From: Stenocarpella maydis
Lineage: Eukaryota; Ascomycota; Sordariomycetes; Diaporthales; Diaporthaceae
DNA length: 64,000 bases
Reading direction: 5' to 3'
Assembly: GCA_002270565.1 (NCBI GenBank)
Contig: NQMI01000008.1
Coordinates: 376,807-440,806, forward strand
Made by a program: the position numbers and the translations under genes. Positions 21,941 to 33,507 of this stretch are shown piece by piece (position 1 is the stretch's first letter; each line of letters begins with the position of its first letter). A model generated the notes under the pieces. That model was given only the letters and a program-made list of their open reading frames with translations. It was not told the origin of the DNA and did not search any database.

Positions 21941-22999
21941 CTATCGGATGGGGTATTCTTCGATCTTCCTGCATAGTACTTTTTTCCTATCCTCGTCGAG
22001 GAAACTTGACACAATGGAATTCATCGCCAACCTCTTCATATCCTGCAGGCCCAGGCCAAGCTGCTCATGAGCCAGCACGTATTCGTCCAGGCACCACGAT
22101 CTAAACATGGCGGGATCATCCGAGTTCAGCGTACACATCAAACCCTTCTCGAGGTACAGCGGGAGTGGGTGCTCTTTCACAGAACGACAGCCACCGGTCA
22201 GGACATTCGACGTGACGTTGATCTCGATGGGCGTCTGCCTCGCCGCCAACTCGGCCATCAGGCCCTCGTCATGCTGAGCATCAAGCCCGTGCCCGATCCT
22301 CTCGGCCCCGATATCCAGCGCGGCCCGGATCTCCACGGGGCCGGCCACGGGCCCGCCCGCCTCGCCGGCGTGGGCAGTGAGCCGCAGCCCCGCCCGCGCG
22401 GCCTCGGCATACGCCTCGCGGAACTGGCCCGCCGGCCCCGCGACCTCGTCGCCCCCGATGCCGACGCCCACGATGCTGGGGAACCGCCGCCTCAGCCGCG
22501 CCGCGAGGCCGAACACCTCGCCCACGTGGCCGGGCCCCCACTGCCTCACCGCGTCCGCGATCCAGAGCACCGAGAACCCCGCGCCGCCGCCGCCCGCCTC
22601 GGCCTCGGCGCGGAGCCGCGCCCCCTCGACGGCGGCCATGACGTCCCCCACGCGCAGGCCGGGCTTCCACCGCAGGATGTTGCCCCACGCCACGAAGACC
22701 TCGGCGTGGGCGACGCCCTGGGCGCGCAGGTCGCGCATCATCTCCGCCGCGACGAGGGCGTAGTCGTCGGGGTCCCGCAGGCGGTCGCACACGAGCTTGA
22801 AGGTCCGGAGGAAGTGGCCAAAGTCCCTGTACGTGTACAGCGCGCGGGCCTGCTCCAGCGTCAGCGGCGTGGCGTCGTGCCGCCGCGAGAGGACCACCAG
22901 CGTCTCGGGCGTCACGGTACCCTCGAGGTGGAGGTGTAGCTCCGCCTTTGGGAGGTGGCGGAGCCAGGCCCGGGACGGGGAGGTTGTAGTGTTGGTCAT
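21941..22999 (-). CDS. adenosine/adenine deaminase family protein
   Basis: Single-exon 352-residue metallo-dependent hydrolase that deaminates adenosine or adenine (purine salvage, cytosol). Motifs in order: PKAELHLHLEG near residue 18 (first two zinc His), LTAHAGEAGG near 210 (zinc His and catalytic Glu), ERIGHGLDA near 235 (catalytic His), and LNSDDPAMF near 293 (zinc Asp and the adjacent Asp). The length matches fungal adenine deaminase and ADA-like proteins; sequence alone cannot decide the substrate. The central part is very GC-rich (Ala/Arg/Gly), producing long antisense ORFs that are shadows. The start at 22999 gives MTNTTTSPSRAWLRHLP; no other Met precedes the metal motif. No sign of damage. 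Confidence 0.9.
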   Translation of the reverse strand: MTNTTTSPSRAWLRHLPKAELHLHLEGTVTPETLVVLSRRHDATPLTLEQARALYTYRDFGHFLRTFKLVCDRLRDPDDYALVAAEMMRDLRAQGVAHAEVFVAWGNILRWKPGLRVGDVMAAVEGARLRAEAEAGGGGAGFSVLWIADAVRQWGPGHVGEVFGLAARLRRRFPSIVGVGIGGDEVAGPAGQFREAYAEAARAGLRLTAHAGEAGGPVAGPVEIRAALDIGAERIGHGLDAQHDEGLMAELAARQTPIEINVTSNVLTGGCRSVKEHPLPLYLEKGLMCTLNSDDPAMFRSWCLDEYVLAHEQLGLGLQDMKRLAMNSIVSSFLDEDRKKVLCRKIEEYPIR

Positions 23000-24158
23000 T
23001 GTTGGTGAGGCTACCTACCTATAGGTAGGTATCAAAGAGGGGGGGAGGGGTTAGACTGATTCCGGTCTGGATGTCGAGGTTGACGGGTTTTGTAAGACCA
23101 AGTTTGCAGCGAAGAAGTGGCTGTACTGGTTGCGATTTGATCCGCATGCTGACTCACGCGATGGCGTGATGTGCCGTTCTATGCCGGCAGCAAAGCCGAA
23201 CAAGCTTTGTTATCGTCAGTACCTGGTGGTGTTGATGCCCTCGGGCAGCTCAACCCAGAGAATTTAATACGTTTTCCTCCCATAGTGCTATCTCTATCCT
23301 CGCCCCTGTACTTGTGCGCAATCACTCTCATGCCCCACTGGCCTAGTCATGTTTATTCTATTCTTGTTGGTGTTGGTCACCCGGACTCGTTGTTGTGAGC
23401 AACGTCTTGGAGCTGCCTTGGTCTGTGGCATCTTCTTCAACAGGTCGACTGCGGCGGGCTTGAGGATGCTGACAGTGCCAACCAATCCGCCTCGTGCTCC
23501 ATCTCTAGTTCAGAGGTCAGGTCTGGTTGGACGACTTCACCCGTCCTGACAAGGTTGTAGATCAAAAAGCCGTGAAGGGACCGATAGGCGCCAGGGGTTG
23601 TTGGCTCAGCCGGCATCTAGTGAGGACCCTCTCGCTCTCGGGGAGGCTGGCCCGTACCCTCACTGTCGCTAGTGTCTCTGGTTTTGTCCGTCATCGTCTT
23701 GTACAATCGCGTCACAGTTCATTGTACTGTGAAGAGATTCAGATTGTAGTGGGTCTGGCAGCATGTTATCAAGGTTGAAATGTTGTGAGTGATGCTCAAG
23801 GGGGAGAGGCACAAGTTATTTATACCAGCTGTCCTTGACCCTTCTGAGACACCGGACTGTGCTTAATCGAAAGACCACTGTGACCATAACCGTGGATACT
23901 GTCATAAACTGATGACTGGACAGATCATACAGTAATGCTTAGAGGAGTTATAAGGGATGCCATACCTCTTCGGTCTTACTGGGGCTAGCATCATCAATAT
24001 AAAGGAGGAAGGGACTCAAGGACCTTGGGTGCACTTTAAATGGGAGCTTCTACGCCGGACTGATCAGAAGCATCATGACTCAAACATGACTGATCATGCT
24101 TCAGCTGACGACAAACCACCACTATCTTATAGCCAGGTGATTACACAGCCTCCTTTTT
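23000..24158. other. intergenic spacer
   Basis: Spacer between the deaminase start and the NLR relic. ORFs are short and without domains. The expected P-loop region of the NLR is not visible here. Confidence 0.45.
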
Positions 24159-25130
24159 ATGGGCGGGGGAATGTGGCGGAGGTTGTATGAATGGCCCAGC
24201 TTGGAGGTGCACGGGGAGTACTGCGTGCCTCGGCTTCAGGAGCAAAATTCTCAATCATACGTCAAGGAGTCCTTCTACTTCTGGGCCCTCGGGCTTGAAA
24301 TCCAGGCTTCGAAGGAGGGTTTCTACCGCACCCTTATACATCAACTGCTCAGCCAGCGTCCCGACACGACCCCTCAGGTGTGCCCTGAGAGCTGGGAGGC
24401 ACTTTATTTATTTAGAGAAGTACCCAAGAACTTCAGGGAACACGAGCCTTTCCCTCCCCTTGCTCCAATTCTAAGCGAACTGACTGCAAGGGAGAAGGTA
24501 TGCATCTTCGTTGACGGACTCGATGAATTTGCAGGCGACTGTGATGATCTACTTGCCAACTTCAAAGGGCTGGCCGATACATAACCCATAAAGCTCTGTG
24601 TAGCTAGTCGGCCATGGGAGGTTTTCAGTGACGCTTTGCAACACAAACCGAAGCTCCAGATGGAGGATCTCACGCACGACGACATCCAAAACTATGCTAC
24701 GTGCAGACTGCAAGAAGGCCCCAACTTCGATACGTTCCAGAGACACGAACGAGAAATTGCGCAACGCATTATAGAAACTACCGTGGGAAAAGCCCAAGGC
24801 GTTTTCTTTGGATTGAACTTGTTGTGTGTTCATCGATCGCGGGTCCGAGGTCTGGAGACCAGATACGTGACCTGCAGCCGGGCCTGGAAACACTTCCTCA
24901 AGATCTGGAAGGTCTCATCGACAGGATCAGCAAAGATCTGGACCCTGAATATGTGGAACAAGCAATCCAATACCTTAGGATCATGGAAGCTTGCCAAGAT
25001 GTGCCAAGCTCTGTACTGTTTTCATTTGCAGATGAGGATCCTGCATATTCAGTCACCATGCTTCCACCGTCAAAGACTACTTCAACAAACCAAAACTGAA
25101 TCACATGTTAACAGATCATCGTTTGGCGCT
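24159..25130 (+). pseudogene. NLR-type NACHT ATPase fragment
   Basis: Middle part of a fungal NOD-like receptor of the kind involved in heterokaryon incompatibility or immunity-like death. It shows ESFYFWALGLEIQASKEGFY, LLSQRPDTTPQVCPESWEAL, the Walker-B-like VCIFVDGLDEF, then IKLCVASRPWEVFSDAL, KLQMEDLTHDDIQNY, and in another frame VFLWIELV, LPQDLEGLIDRISKDLDPEY and SSVLFSFADED. The Walker A loop, any N-terminal effector domain and the C-terminal repeats are missing. A TAA at 24582-24584 interrupts the conserved run just before PIKLCVASRPW, and the frame shifts by one base at a T run at 24802-24805. The two ends fade into non-coding DNA. A truncated, frame-broken relic. Confidence 0.8.
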
Positions 25131-25984
25131 GTTTGATCCACACTTGAGCTATATTCTGCATATCTGGCATGAACTAGTTACTTGCCCGTCCTGACCCATT
25201 TTGGATGTCACAGCTTAGTTGCTACGGGCGAAAAGGCATCGCTTGTCGATCTATCCGTTCTCTTAGTTCAATTTTCAACTTCCCGTTCCCAGCGTCGGGC
25301 GATAAAATCGAATACAAAGTTTTGCGCTTATTTTTCGGCTGGTATAAAGCTGATTCTATGTTGCGCGCCTCATAGTCAGGCGTCGAGGGCGTCGGTGTGA
25401 TACCAACACAGCCCAGGTGAGCCTGGGATATAGATACACCCTTGCTCACATGCATTTGCGGACACCCGCCAAGTGTGACGCTGACAGAACTTTAGTAGCA
25501 TTATCACCGCATAATTCAACAAATGAGCGGCGTGACCGACGTGTTCAGCTCTTGGGCCGTCTCCGGCTTACTGGACCTCGCCAAGATGCATGTAAGACGA
25601 ACTAACTGCCGGGCTTGCATTGGGCCGGGGTTAGTAGGAACACGACACGCAGGGAACCTTCACCGTCACCTCGCCCCGGCGGTCGTGAATGGCTCGTGTT
25701 CGATAAGGCTGAGTCCGTACCCCGCATTAAGGGTTACCTCTACAGCTCCCGGGCTAAGAGAGCGTTGCGAGGTGTTTTTTTATCGGGTTGCACAGCCCCG
25801 GCCCGCAGTGGCATGACTTCCTGTCGGGCTGCCTGGTTCCCGGGATTATACGCAGGCACGTCAGACTTTAGTCCTCATATTTGAGGATGACCTTCTGTCA
25901 ACGCACCCGCTCCCTTTTGCTGTTCTTGCACCGTGCTGATTTTTTCGGACTTCTCGAGATGACACCACTACCTACGTCCCCAGC
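25131..25984. other. intergenic spacer
   Basis: Between the NLR relic and the 7-TM gene. ORFs lack domains. No gene supported. Confidence 0.45.
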
Positions 25985-27269
25985 ATGCCGTGGGAACAAC
26001 ACATCAACTCGTCGTTCCAGGTGGGCATAATCGTTCTATGCGCTGTCCTGGCTCCAGTTGCGCCTGTCCTGGTTGGACTCCGGCTCTGGTCCAAGTCCAT
26101 ACTCCGCACACGCCTGAAATGGAGTGATCATCTGATAATTCTATCATGCGTACGCATCTCAATTTCGGTCCTCTCCTTCTCTTGAGACGCAAAAACTGAC
26201 TCGTAGCAGGTAACTTTGTTGGGAGTCTGGCTCCCCATAATACTTTGTATGCGGCAAGAAATTGAACCTTTGTCTGATATACAGCAGACCACTAACGTTA
26301 GACGTTATTTCAGTATTCGCAGGAGGAGGTGGCGCCAACTGGGAATTAAATGACCGACCCATAGGTTTCTGGATATTGAGAGTTGAGGTTAGTTCACCTC
26401 CAGCTGCGGCCGTCCGTTATTCACTTTGCGGCGTGGATCCGGGCGGCTCAGAATCAGGCCTAATCGACTTAACACAGTGCCTCGTCATCGCCTCGACATT
26501 CTATCTCCTGTCAAGTTATCTGTGCAGAGTATCGATTTTGTTCATTTACTATGAGCTTCTACGACAAATCCCCTGGATGGGCCACATCATCATGGCTGTA
26601 GGAGCCTGGGTGGTCATATGCGGCGTCGTGTCCATAGGAGTTCAGCTTGGCGTCGGCATTCAAGACGTGCTCTTTGTTATGGCCGATCAAGGCCCAGAAG
26701 CTGTCGAAGAAGGGCCGAAGTGGGTCGTGTACGGTGTCCTCCCGGACGTTCTGAGTTGTGTCTGTGATTTTGTCGTCTTTGCCCTACCTTTGAAATCATT
26801 ATGGGCGCTCCAAATGCGAAACCGGAAACGCAAGATACGGCTGTTGTTGACGTTTACAGTTGGCTTTATGTTAGTTATCACCCGTTGGTCTCTTCTACGT
26901 CAGTCAATGCTAACCATTATGTGTAGTGCCTGCGTCATGTCTCTGCTGCGAATCCTCGCATGGAAGCTGCCTAGTTTTATCGGGCGAGCCCCGACAGACC
27001 CATACATTCGAAGAGACGCATTTGAGGTTCTATACGCCATTGAGATTACGTTTGGAATCCTTGGCGCTTGCCTCCCAATGCTTCGACCTATATTCCATCG
27101 CAAAGACTACTCGAGCAGGTCCAGCGGGAGCCACAGCTATGCGATGGAGCCCGTCCGGGATGGGGGCTCCAGGACCGCACTGACACAAGACTCAGTGTAT
27201 GTCAGCGTCCACAATTCACATAACAAGAGACCTGCGCTTGGCCAGGATGAGGAAGAAGCAGTGTGGTGA
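25985..27269 (+). CDS. PTH11/rhodopsin-domain 7-TM membrane protein
   Basis: Integral membrane protein of the fungal rhodopsin-domain group (related to PTH11-type GPCRs), 336 residues from five exons: 25985-26149, 26210-26246, 26314-26387, 26478-26869 and 26927-27269. All phases match, and introns 2 and 4 have a CTAAC branch site close to the acceptor. Seven hydrophobic segments can be traced: VGIIVLCAVLAPVAPVLVGL, VTLLGVWLPIILLF, VIASTFYLLSSYLCRVSILF, IIMAVGAWVVICGVVSIGV, VVYGVLPDVLSCVCDFVVFA, IRLLLTFTVGFI and the segment around ITFGILGACLPMLRPIF. The GGGGANWEL stretch after TM2 and the TM3 K/R-SIL(F)-type motif are family-like. The C-terminal tail is hydrophilic and Ser-rich. No CFEM domain is seen. 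Ligand and G-protein coupling unknown. Confidence 0.78.
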
Positions 27270-28325
27270 ACACCTGCAGTGCTGCCTTGAAATGTGGGGC
27301 ACATCATGATTTTCCAGTGCGAGATACCATACTTAAGTATGTACTGTGTTCCGGACGGAACATCAGATATTTGATTGGCTGGTACCAATCCAAATTGATG
27401 AATCACACTATGCGTGTTGAGAATAAGCAATGAAAGGTTGGGCACGGGAAATAATAGATAACCAGCGCGCCAGTCAGTCAACCTGGGTGCGTTCGTCCGG
27501 CTTCTCTGCATTGGTTCTCCCAGCGTTCGCTCTTCCCACCAGCAACCACGACCCCTAACGCCACCAAACCTTTCAAAAATTGCCGGCATATCCCTCCTGT
27601 CTCTTAAAATTGGATGTTTATAAATCTTTAATACGGCTGTCTTTCCGTCCAATTGGCGATTTACAATGTAAAGCTCAGGTGTCGCAGTTGAGAAACCGTT
27701 TCTCCTGCCACTAAGGGTGCTAACGTAACATGAGAGGGATCTTGACCATTCCATGGCAAAGAAAATACACTTTTGGCCTCTGAAGCATACATAAATGACG
27801 TTATTCGGCCTATTGACCCTACCTTCAGCACAAGGTCATATTATGGCTCGAAGCGTGAGCACCTGTGTCTTGCTTTGCCGGCATTCCCAGAACCCCGGGA
27901 CTTGTCACTTTCGCAGCCTTCTGCTCACTACCCGGCCTGAAGTCAAAGTTTGGACCAATCCGATTGCAGGCCATTGGAGAGATGTAGGCTCTTAGCCAGA
28001 GATCGAAATTTTCCCTCTATCGCAACGTACAAGAAATAAAAACCTTGTCCTTTCGCAGGTTTGAGGCAAAATATTTCCGCCCATCACTCGTTCACCGTCT
28101 CCGTCACAACTACAATCATGAGCCCGAACTTCCCTACTGGACTTCTACTGCTAAAATATTTTAGTAGCGCGAGACTTCCAGTTTGCTGCTGTCCATCTGC
28201 ACTGGTCAACAGAGAGTCAACAAATCCTGTGTGTAGGGGTCGGACAGCTTCGTGTCACCCGTGAATCAAGCATTGCCCCGTTCATGGTGTCTTCAAAAGC
28301 TGCGGCCCTAATGATCTCCGTCGCT
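27270..28325. other. intergenic spacer
   Basis: Convergent spacer between the 7-TM gene and the secreted unknown. Small ORFs only, none with a domain. Confidence 0.45.
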
Positions 28326-29440
28326 TTAATATAAGGATATGCCTACTCTCCTGAATTTGAACAGGTCCCAGCTGGGAAACGGAGGAACTGCACCAACGCT
28401 CTTTACAAAGAGCCCCGGTGCCATGGATTTCCCATCGATCCACGTTCCATTCGCATTCCAACCGAGCATGGTCAGTTCTCCGACTATTTGGTAGCGGTTC
28501 AAGAGGCTGCGGACAGACCTACACGGTATATTAATGTTAGTTAGGACGCGATGTTCTCTATTTGGCAAAGAAAAGACCCACATGATGACTTTGTTCTCAG
28601 ATACCACCGTAAGGCTGACGGACACGATGTCGTATTTCCAAACTCTGCCAATTGAATCAGCCCACATCACTTGAAGTCCACGCTAATTACCGGAACGTCT
28701 GAAGCCACTTACTCGCGATGTTGATGGGAATTTGCTCCTGCCCCCGCTCGTGATCTCAGTAGCCCTATAGATCCACTCCATCAGTTACTCATGGATGATG
28801 TTTCAGCAAAGGCCTGTCTACTGTGCTCCATTCTTCACCTACCGGAGTTGCCGATGACGACGTAAATATTATCCCGAGAAGACTGCAGTCCTTGCTAGAC
28901 GGGCCATTATCATCGGTGCTCCCGTTGTTGGCTGAGATGTCCACACTGGGGCGAAATGGCGAGTCCAGTGGCTTATTGTAATCTCCTAGCCATTCAACGG
29001 TCCACTGGCAGTACAGAGGCAGGTAGCAGTTCCGTGGTGGGTAACAGTTCCCAAGATTTAGAAGCGGGTTGTAAGGCTTGCCGTCGTTTCCCCAGATCAA
29101 ATTTGGGATGGCCCAGGCGCCCCAGAGCTCGGTGACACGAGATCCATCATGCATGGACAAGTCGAAGTCTGCTCCGCATTGGCTCGCGTTGTTCGAACGT
29201 TGAGGCAGCAGGGCTGTGTCGTTGGAGATTCTGTGAATGCCACCCCTTCCAATGGTATCTCCGAAGGCATCGAAGGTTACAGCATAATTTGCCACATCGT
29301 CGGCAGGGTGGCTGTACGTGCTGATAAACGGCATCTTTGTAGAGCTCGGTGAACTGGGCTCGAATGTCGACCGCGAGGATCGGTGAGATAATCAAGATGA
29401 GGCAGAAAGCCGCGAGGAGACGTTGGATAAAGAAAGGCAT
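28326..29440 (-). CDS. multi-exon secreted protein of unknown function, model uncertain
   Basis: The start at 29440 codes for a clear signal peptide (MPFFIQRLLAAFCLILIIS, then PILAVD). The following ectodomain (from 29334) is in a different frame and contains MPFISTYSHPADDVANYAV, ISNDTALLPQRSN, four or more Cys around NCYPPRNCYLPLYCQW, and several N-glycosylation-type sites. Towards the 3' end, exons with good splice signals are visible: one beginning around 28674 (MMWADSIGRVWKYDIVS) and a last exon after an intron with a CTAACTAAC branch site, reading SVRSLLNRYQIVGELTM and ending at 28326. The joint between signal peptide and ectodomain needs a one-base shift, and the central junction could not be resolved. 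Family not recognised; either a real secreted protein with imperfectly read exons or a recent pseudogene. Confidence 0.45.
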
Positions 29441-30838
29441 GGCGAGGGGATTTCCTTATGGCACCAGTTGGCACTTGGAGAATTTGCCGAGTTGTTGTCG
29501 AGGGTTGCTCCTTGAGCTTTGCAGGTAGCGAGTTCTTGAGAGGGAAACAAGCGAGATTGCTACTGGCCTGATGCAGTGCAAAATTGCGTTTTATGTCAGT
29601 GTGAAATCTTTCACTCTCTCACAGAACAATCAAGCTCTTCAATATACCCTGCAGCAGCGAATGTTTTGGTGATGTTTTGAAGCAAGCCGGGGCGGGTTAA
29701 GTGTTGTTTAGTGATTTCAGAGAAAGATATACGAAAATCATAATACCACAGTGTGTGAATGTATTTTAGTGTGCTTTTACACAATTCACTTCAACTGGGA
29801 ATAGCTAATTTGCAAGCACCTTCCATTCACCTCTAGTTCCTCAAGGTATTCACACATTTAAAAACCATCCAGCCAGTGACTCTGCTAATCATGGTAGCCA
29901 CTGTCAACTATTGTGTTGTGAGTCTATTGATTTCTTATTTAACACTGAGCCTTTAAGTGTTTGCGATTATGTGTACGGGCCGTTGCAACTCAATTCTTTT
30001 GGTCGATTTGTTTTTTTTATTTTTTATAAAAAAAAAAAAAAAAGGAAAAAGGGCGGTGCGAATCGATTAAGGACGAAAGCAGTTAAGAATGAAACCAACC
30101 ATTGGAACTTGGTTCGTGGCAGGGTACCTCGACGGTGTCGCACCTGGCTATTGCGTCCGAGTACGTTCGTGGGTGAATAGACGTGCACCCTCGGCGCACC
30201 GTTCTTTTCAGCTGCTTTAGTCCTTCTTGATGTGAAGGACATTGCTTTAGCCGAAGGAGGTGTTCCGAATGGAACGGAGGTTGGCGAGAGCAATCGCAAT
30301 CTGAGTGGTGTGCTAGTTCAATGATCAATTCAGACCTCCCGGTCTCATCACCATTAGTCTTCAATCCGATTTTTCTTTCAGGAGGTCTTCACACTCACTA
30401 CATGTCTGCCCCGTGTATCTCCCTAGGTAGGTACCTTTAAGTAGTTACGTATCAGCATCGTCTAGTGTCCTCAAACCCAGTCACAGACTCGCCTGAGCCA
30501 TTCAAGGCCTGTTGCTTCAGTCACTGCCCCTGCCTGCGCTGCGCAACTATAAAATCGCGCCTCATTTCCGGAGTGCCCAGCCAACTTCTTCTACCTCCCA
30601 TACTACAAGCTACGTCTCTCTGTGCATCACCGCCCTCGGCAGACTTTGATCTACCCCCTTGCCATACACCATCAACATCACGAACACCGATGGTTCATCG
30701 GCTTCATTAGTACTACTCGCAACTCAAAGGCTTCACAGGAATCGGCCCAGTGCGTTTGTCATACCCAAATTTCAGCCCGGTAGCAATTGCGGCAGACTGT
30801 TACCTCATCTTTCCACCCAAGAGACTGGGGTTGCCGCG
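29441..30838. other. divergent promoter region
   Basis: Upstream of both the secreted unknown (leftward) and the four-helix membrane protein (rightward). It contains a 15-base A run after a T-rich stretch at about 30010-30045 and no gene. Confidence 0.45.
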
Positions 30839-31965
30839 ATGGACCCGAACGCTCCTTATCCAAACGGGCACCCCTCTCAAAAGCCAGGGCCTCACACCCT
30901 AGGCGAGTCCGGACCGGGCAAGCTGTCTTCACAAAAAAAGGAAAATCCCCACGAGATGTCCTCGGATTACCCCAGAGTCTTTTTTGACATATTTGAGCAT
31001 CCATTCGACTGGACGTTCAAATCCTGCGCCACTGTCGCACAGGTGAAGTGATCTGGAAACCAACCATGAGTTCCCGGACAATGATGACTGATATACCCCA
31101 GATTCTGGTAATATTCATATGCATCTTCCTTATGACATCACTCCAATTCCACTGGAACATCCCGAAGGGTACTTTCGACGATTCACCGCTGCTGGCCGTG
31201 GGCTGGACGGCAACTATACTTCTGTTCTGGAACTTCGCCGTCTTCATTATGCAAGAACGGTACGACTTTTTCACCCGGTCAAGGAAGGACAAGGCGCAGT
31301 ACAGGAAGAGGAAGCGTTTGCTTGTTTGGGAGTGGCTGCACACGGTTTTTGTCGCCGGGATCATCGCGGTATGCACCTACCGGAACCTCAGATGGGCGAT
31401 GGGTATCTAACATGTACAGGCTTGGACTTATTTGCTGGCCCAAGCCCAGTGCTCAGATACCAGAAAACCCGGGTGCGCAACGGGTATCACAGCTGATACG
31501 ATGCTTTTTGTCTTTCTTATCCCACAGTTGTTTATTTTATATTGGGTGCATTACGATATCTCAAAGTTGCCTAAAGAGGAAACGCCGGTGCCCGGAGACG
31601 AGGCTGATCACGGAGACGAGGCTGCCCACGGAGACGAGGCTGCCCACGGAGACGAGGCTGCCCAAAGGAAACCCCGGGAAAAGCTAAAAAATGGTGAGCT
31701 CCCTCTACCACAACACGCAAATACAAAAGCTCACCGCGGGCGGCCCCCGCTATCAGACCAAATCTTACCGATGGCACGAAGGCATGATGAGCAGCCCGCG
31801 ACAATGCCCGGAGGCTATTCAACGAGGGACCCATGGCACGGACACCATCTTCCAGGGAATGCTGCTGTGTCTTCGAACCTACCAGGAAATCCCGCTCAAA
31901 TGCAACCGCCCCCTATACTTCCCCCCCCTGCAGGCACCTACCCACCACATCCACGTCGGCTGTGA
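30839..31965 (+). CDS. four-helix (MARVEL-like) membrane protein
   Basis: 338-residue protein from exons 30839-31042, 31102-31368 and 31420-31965; all junctions are phase 0 with GTGAAG/CCCCAG and GTATGC/TACAG ends. A hydrophilic N-terminus (MDPNAPYPNGHPSQKPG) is followed by four membrane helices: ILVIFICIFLMTSLQF, LLAVGWTATILLFWNFAVFI, LHTVFVAGIIAAWTYLLAQ and MLFVFLIPQLFILYWVHY. The loop between helices 3 and 4 has a Cys-x7-Cys pair (CSDTRKPGC), as in MARVEL-type or tetraspanin-like membrane organisers. The tail has four 18-bp repeats coding GDEAxH and then a Pro-rich end. The neighbouring 34007-36705 gene codes for two units of the same plan. Function unknown; membrane-domain organisation is inference. 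Confidence 0.65.
31594..31665 (+). repeat. four tandem 18-bp coding repeats
   Basis: Four copies of ggagacgaggctgcccac (first copy tgatcac, last cccaa variant) coding GDEADH/GDEAAH/GDEAAQ in the tail of the four-helix protein. In-frame unit length means copy number can change without a frameshift. Confidence 0.9.
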
Positions 31966-33507
31966 AATATATGGGGAATACGTGTGTGCTAAGCTTTGGC
32001 ACTTTAGAGCAGAATCTCGGTTTGGCGATCTGAGCTGCACGAATGGTTCAGAATTAGGCACGGAACGTCACGGGCGGACGAGGACGATTATTAGATTGGG
32101 GGATTATGGAGTTCCAGATTGCACCACTGTGCGTTGATTTGATTTAAGGTGGATTTCTTTTTCTTTCAGGGACGCACTCTAACTAGCACCAGCTGAGCTG
32201 TAATCAAGTTTTGGGCGACTCATCCTCGTAGGTCTTTCTTCATGTACCCACGTCGAATATCTGTTGACCAATTTGGAAAATTACTACTAAGGAGTACATA
32301 CCACCGCGGTCCTACCAGAACATCTTGAGCTTATATCTGCGAGTCATATTGTTACCTATTGTGCATTAAGATGAATGTTTGTTGGAATGAGCAGCCTACC
32401 ATCCCGGGTCTGACCTTATTTAATATAAAGATAGTTCAATCATTATTTCATTTATAATGTCATATTTGAAAAACGCATAATAAGTCCTATAATATAACAA
32501 TAGATAGTTAATAAAGAAACTACTTTAAAATATATAATTATTTAATCAATACTCTCAAAAATACTTGTAATTACTTAGGTTTAAGCTTTGTATTACAGCT
32601 TCCACAATGATCCAGCATACGAAAGCTACAACTTCACTATCGAAGCAGGGAAAGGTGGCTATATCGATAACTCCCCGTCCTCATCTTCCGTCAGAAGGGT
32701 GCTTTACACAGGGTAATCTTCAGTACCCGTCCGCCCAGGCGACACAACCTGCTACGCCGTGGGTGGCCCCCCGCCGACCTCAGTGCCGATCACATCACGG
32801 AAACATCAACGTCCCAGACGCACAGCCCGCGAATGAGCCATACCTCGACCTCATCAACCGGCCCGTTCAACCCGATGACACGCCTGGATTCAATCAGGGA
32901 TGTGGAGGATGATATCAGTATTTAGGCGTGCGAGATGGGCAAGGTATTTTTGAGTTTTTTCAGCTGCTCCAGATGGGATCTTGCTTCGGGGCTATGTAAG
33001 CCTGGATTTGAGGGGATGAAGACGCTCTTCGTGTGGCTCTTTCCCAGAGACATGATTAGGGAGAAGTTCAGTATCCTAATACTTGAGTCGATGCCATTGT
33101 GATAGTTTTAGAGGTCACTTGTGAAGTCAGCAATCTCATCAAATCATCAAACCTTCTGCAATGAGGAAACACCGACTGGTTGCTAAGGTACGATACGTAT
33201 TTCAACCCACGTCAAGTCATGAATTAGAACGACCAAAACGTTTGTTGGTAAAGAGATCTACTACGAATTCAAAAGGCATAGATATAAGTTGTGGAATATG
33301 ATCTTATATGAGAGCCCAAATGATCATACCTGCCGCTGCCTGCCTCGTGCCTTTCCTCCTTCCCTTGTCTTTTTCTACTGGTGACAAATCATGTATCAGC
33401 AGGTATTCCGGGTAGAGACCATACTATTAATCCAGCGACAAGAGCGTCAAATCGAGGCTGAAATCTCTGAGACGCCTAAGATGCCGAAAATTCCCTCGGC
33501 AGAAGAA
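31966..33507. other. convergent spacer with an AT-rich island
   Basis: Between the two convergent membrane-protein genes. About 32400-32590 is very AT-rich and TpA-rich. After it, an open stretch (32607-32925) gives low-complexity fragments in two frames, one ending TRLDSIRDVEDDISI, which resembles the tail of a membrane receptor but has no body. No complete gene. Confidence 0.4.

Noticed and set aside
22067..22939. 290-codon plus-strand ORF opposite the deaminase
   Set aside because: Antisense shadow of a very GC-rich gene; the opposite strand has all deaminase motifs.
31594..31665. Possible CRISPR-like short repeats
   Set aside because: Contiguous 18-bp in-frame coding repeats without spacers, in a fungal gene.
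32607..32925. Small gene after the AT-rich island
   Set aside because: Two alternative frames are open, both low complexity; the tail-like TRLDSIRDVEDDISI has no upstream body.
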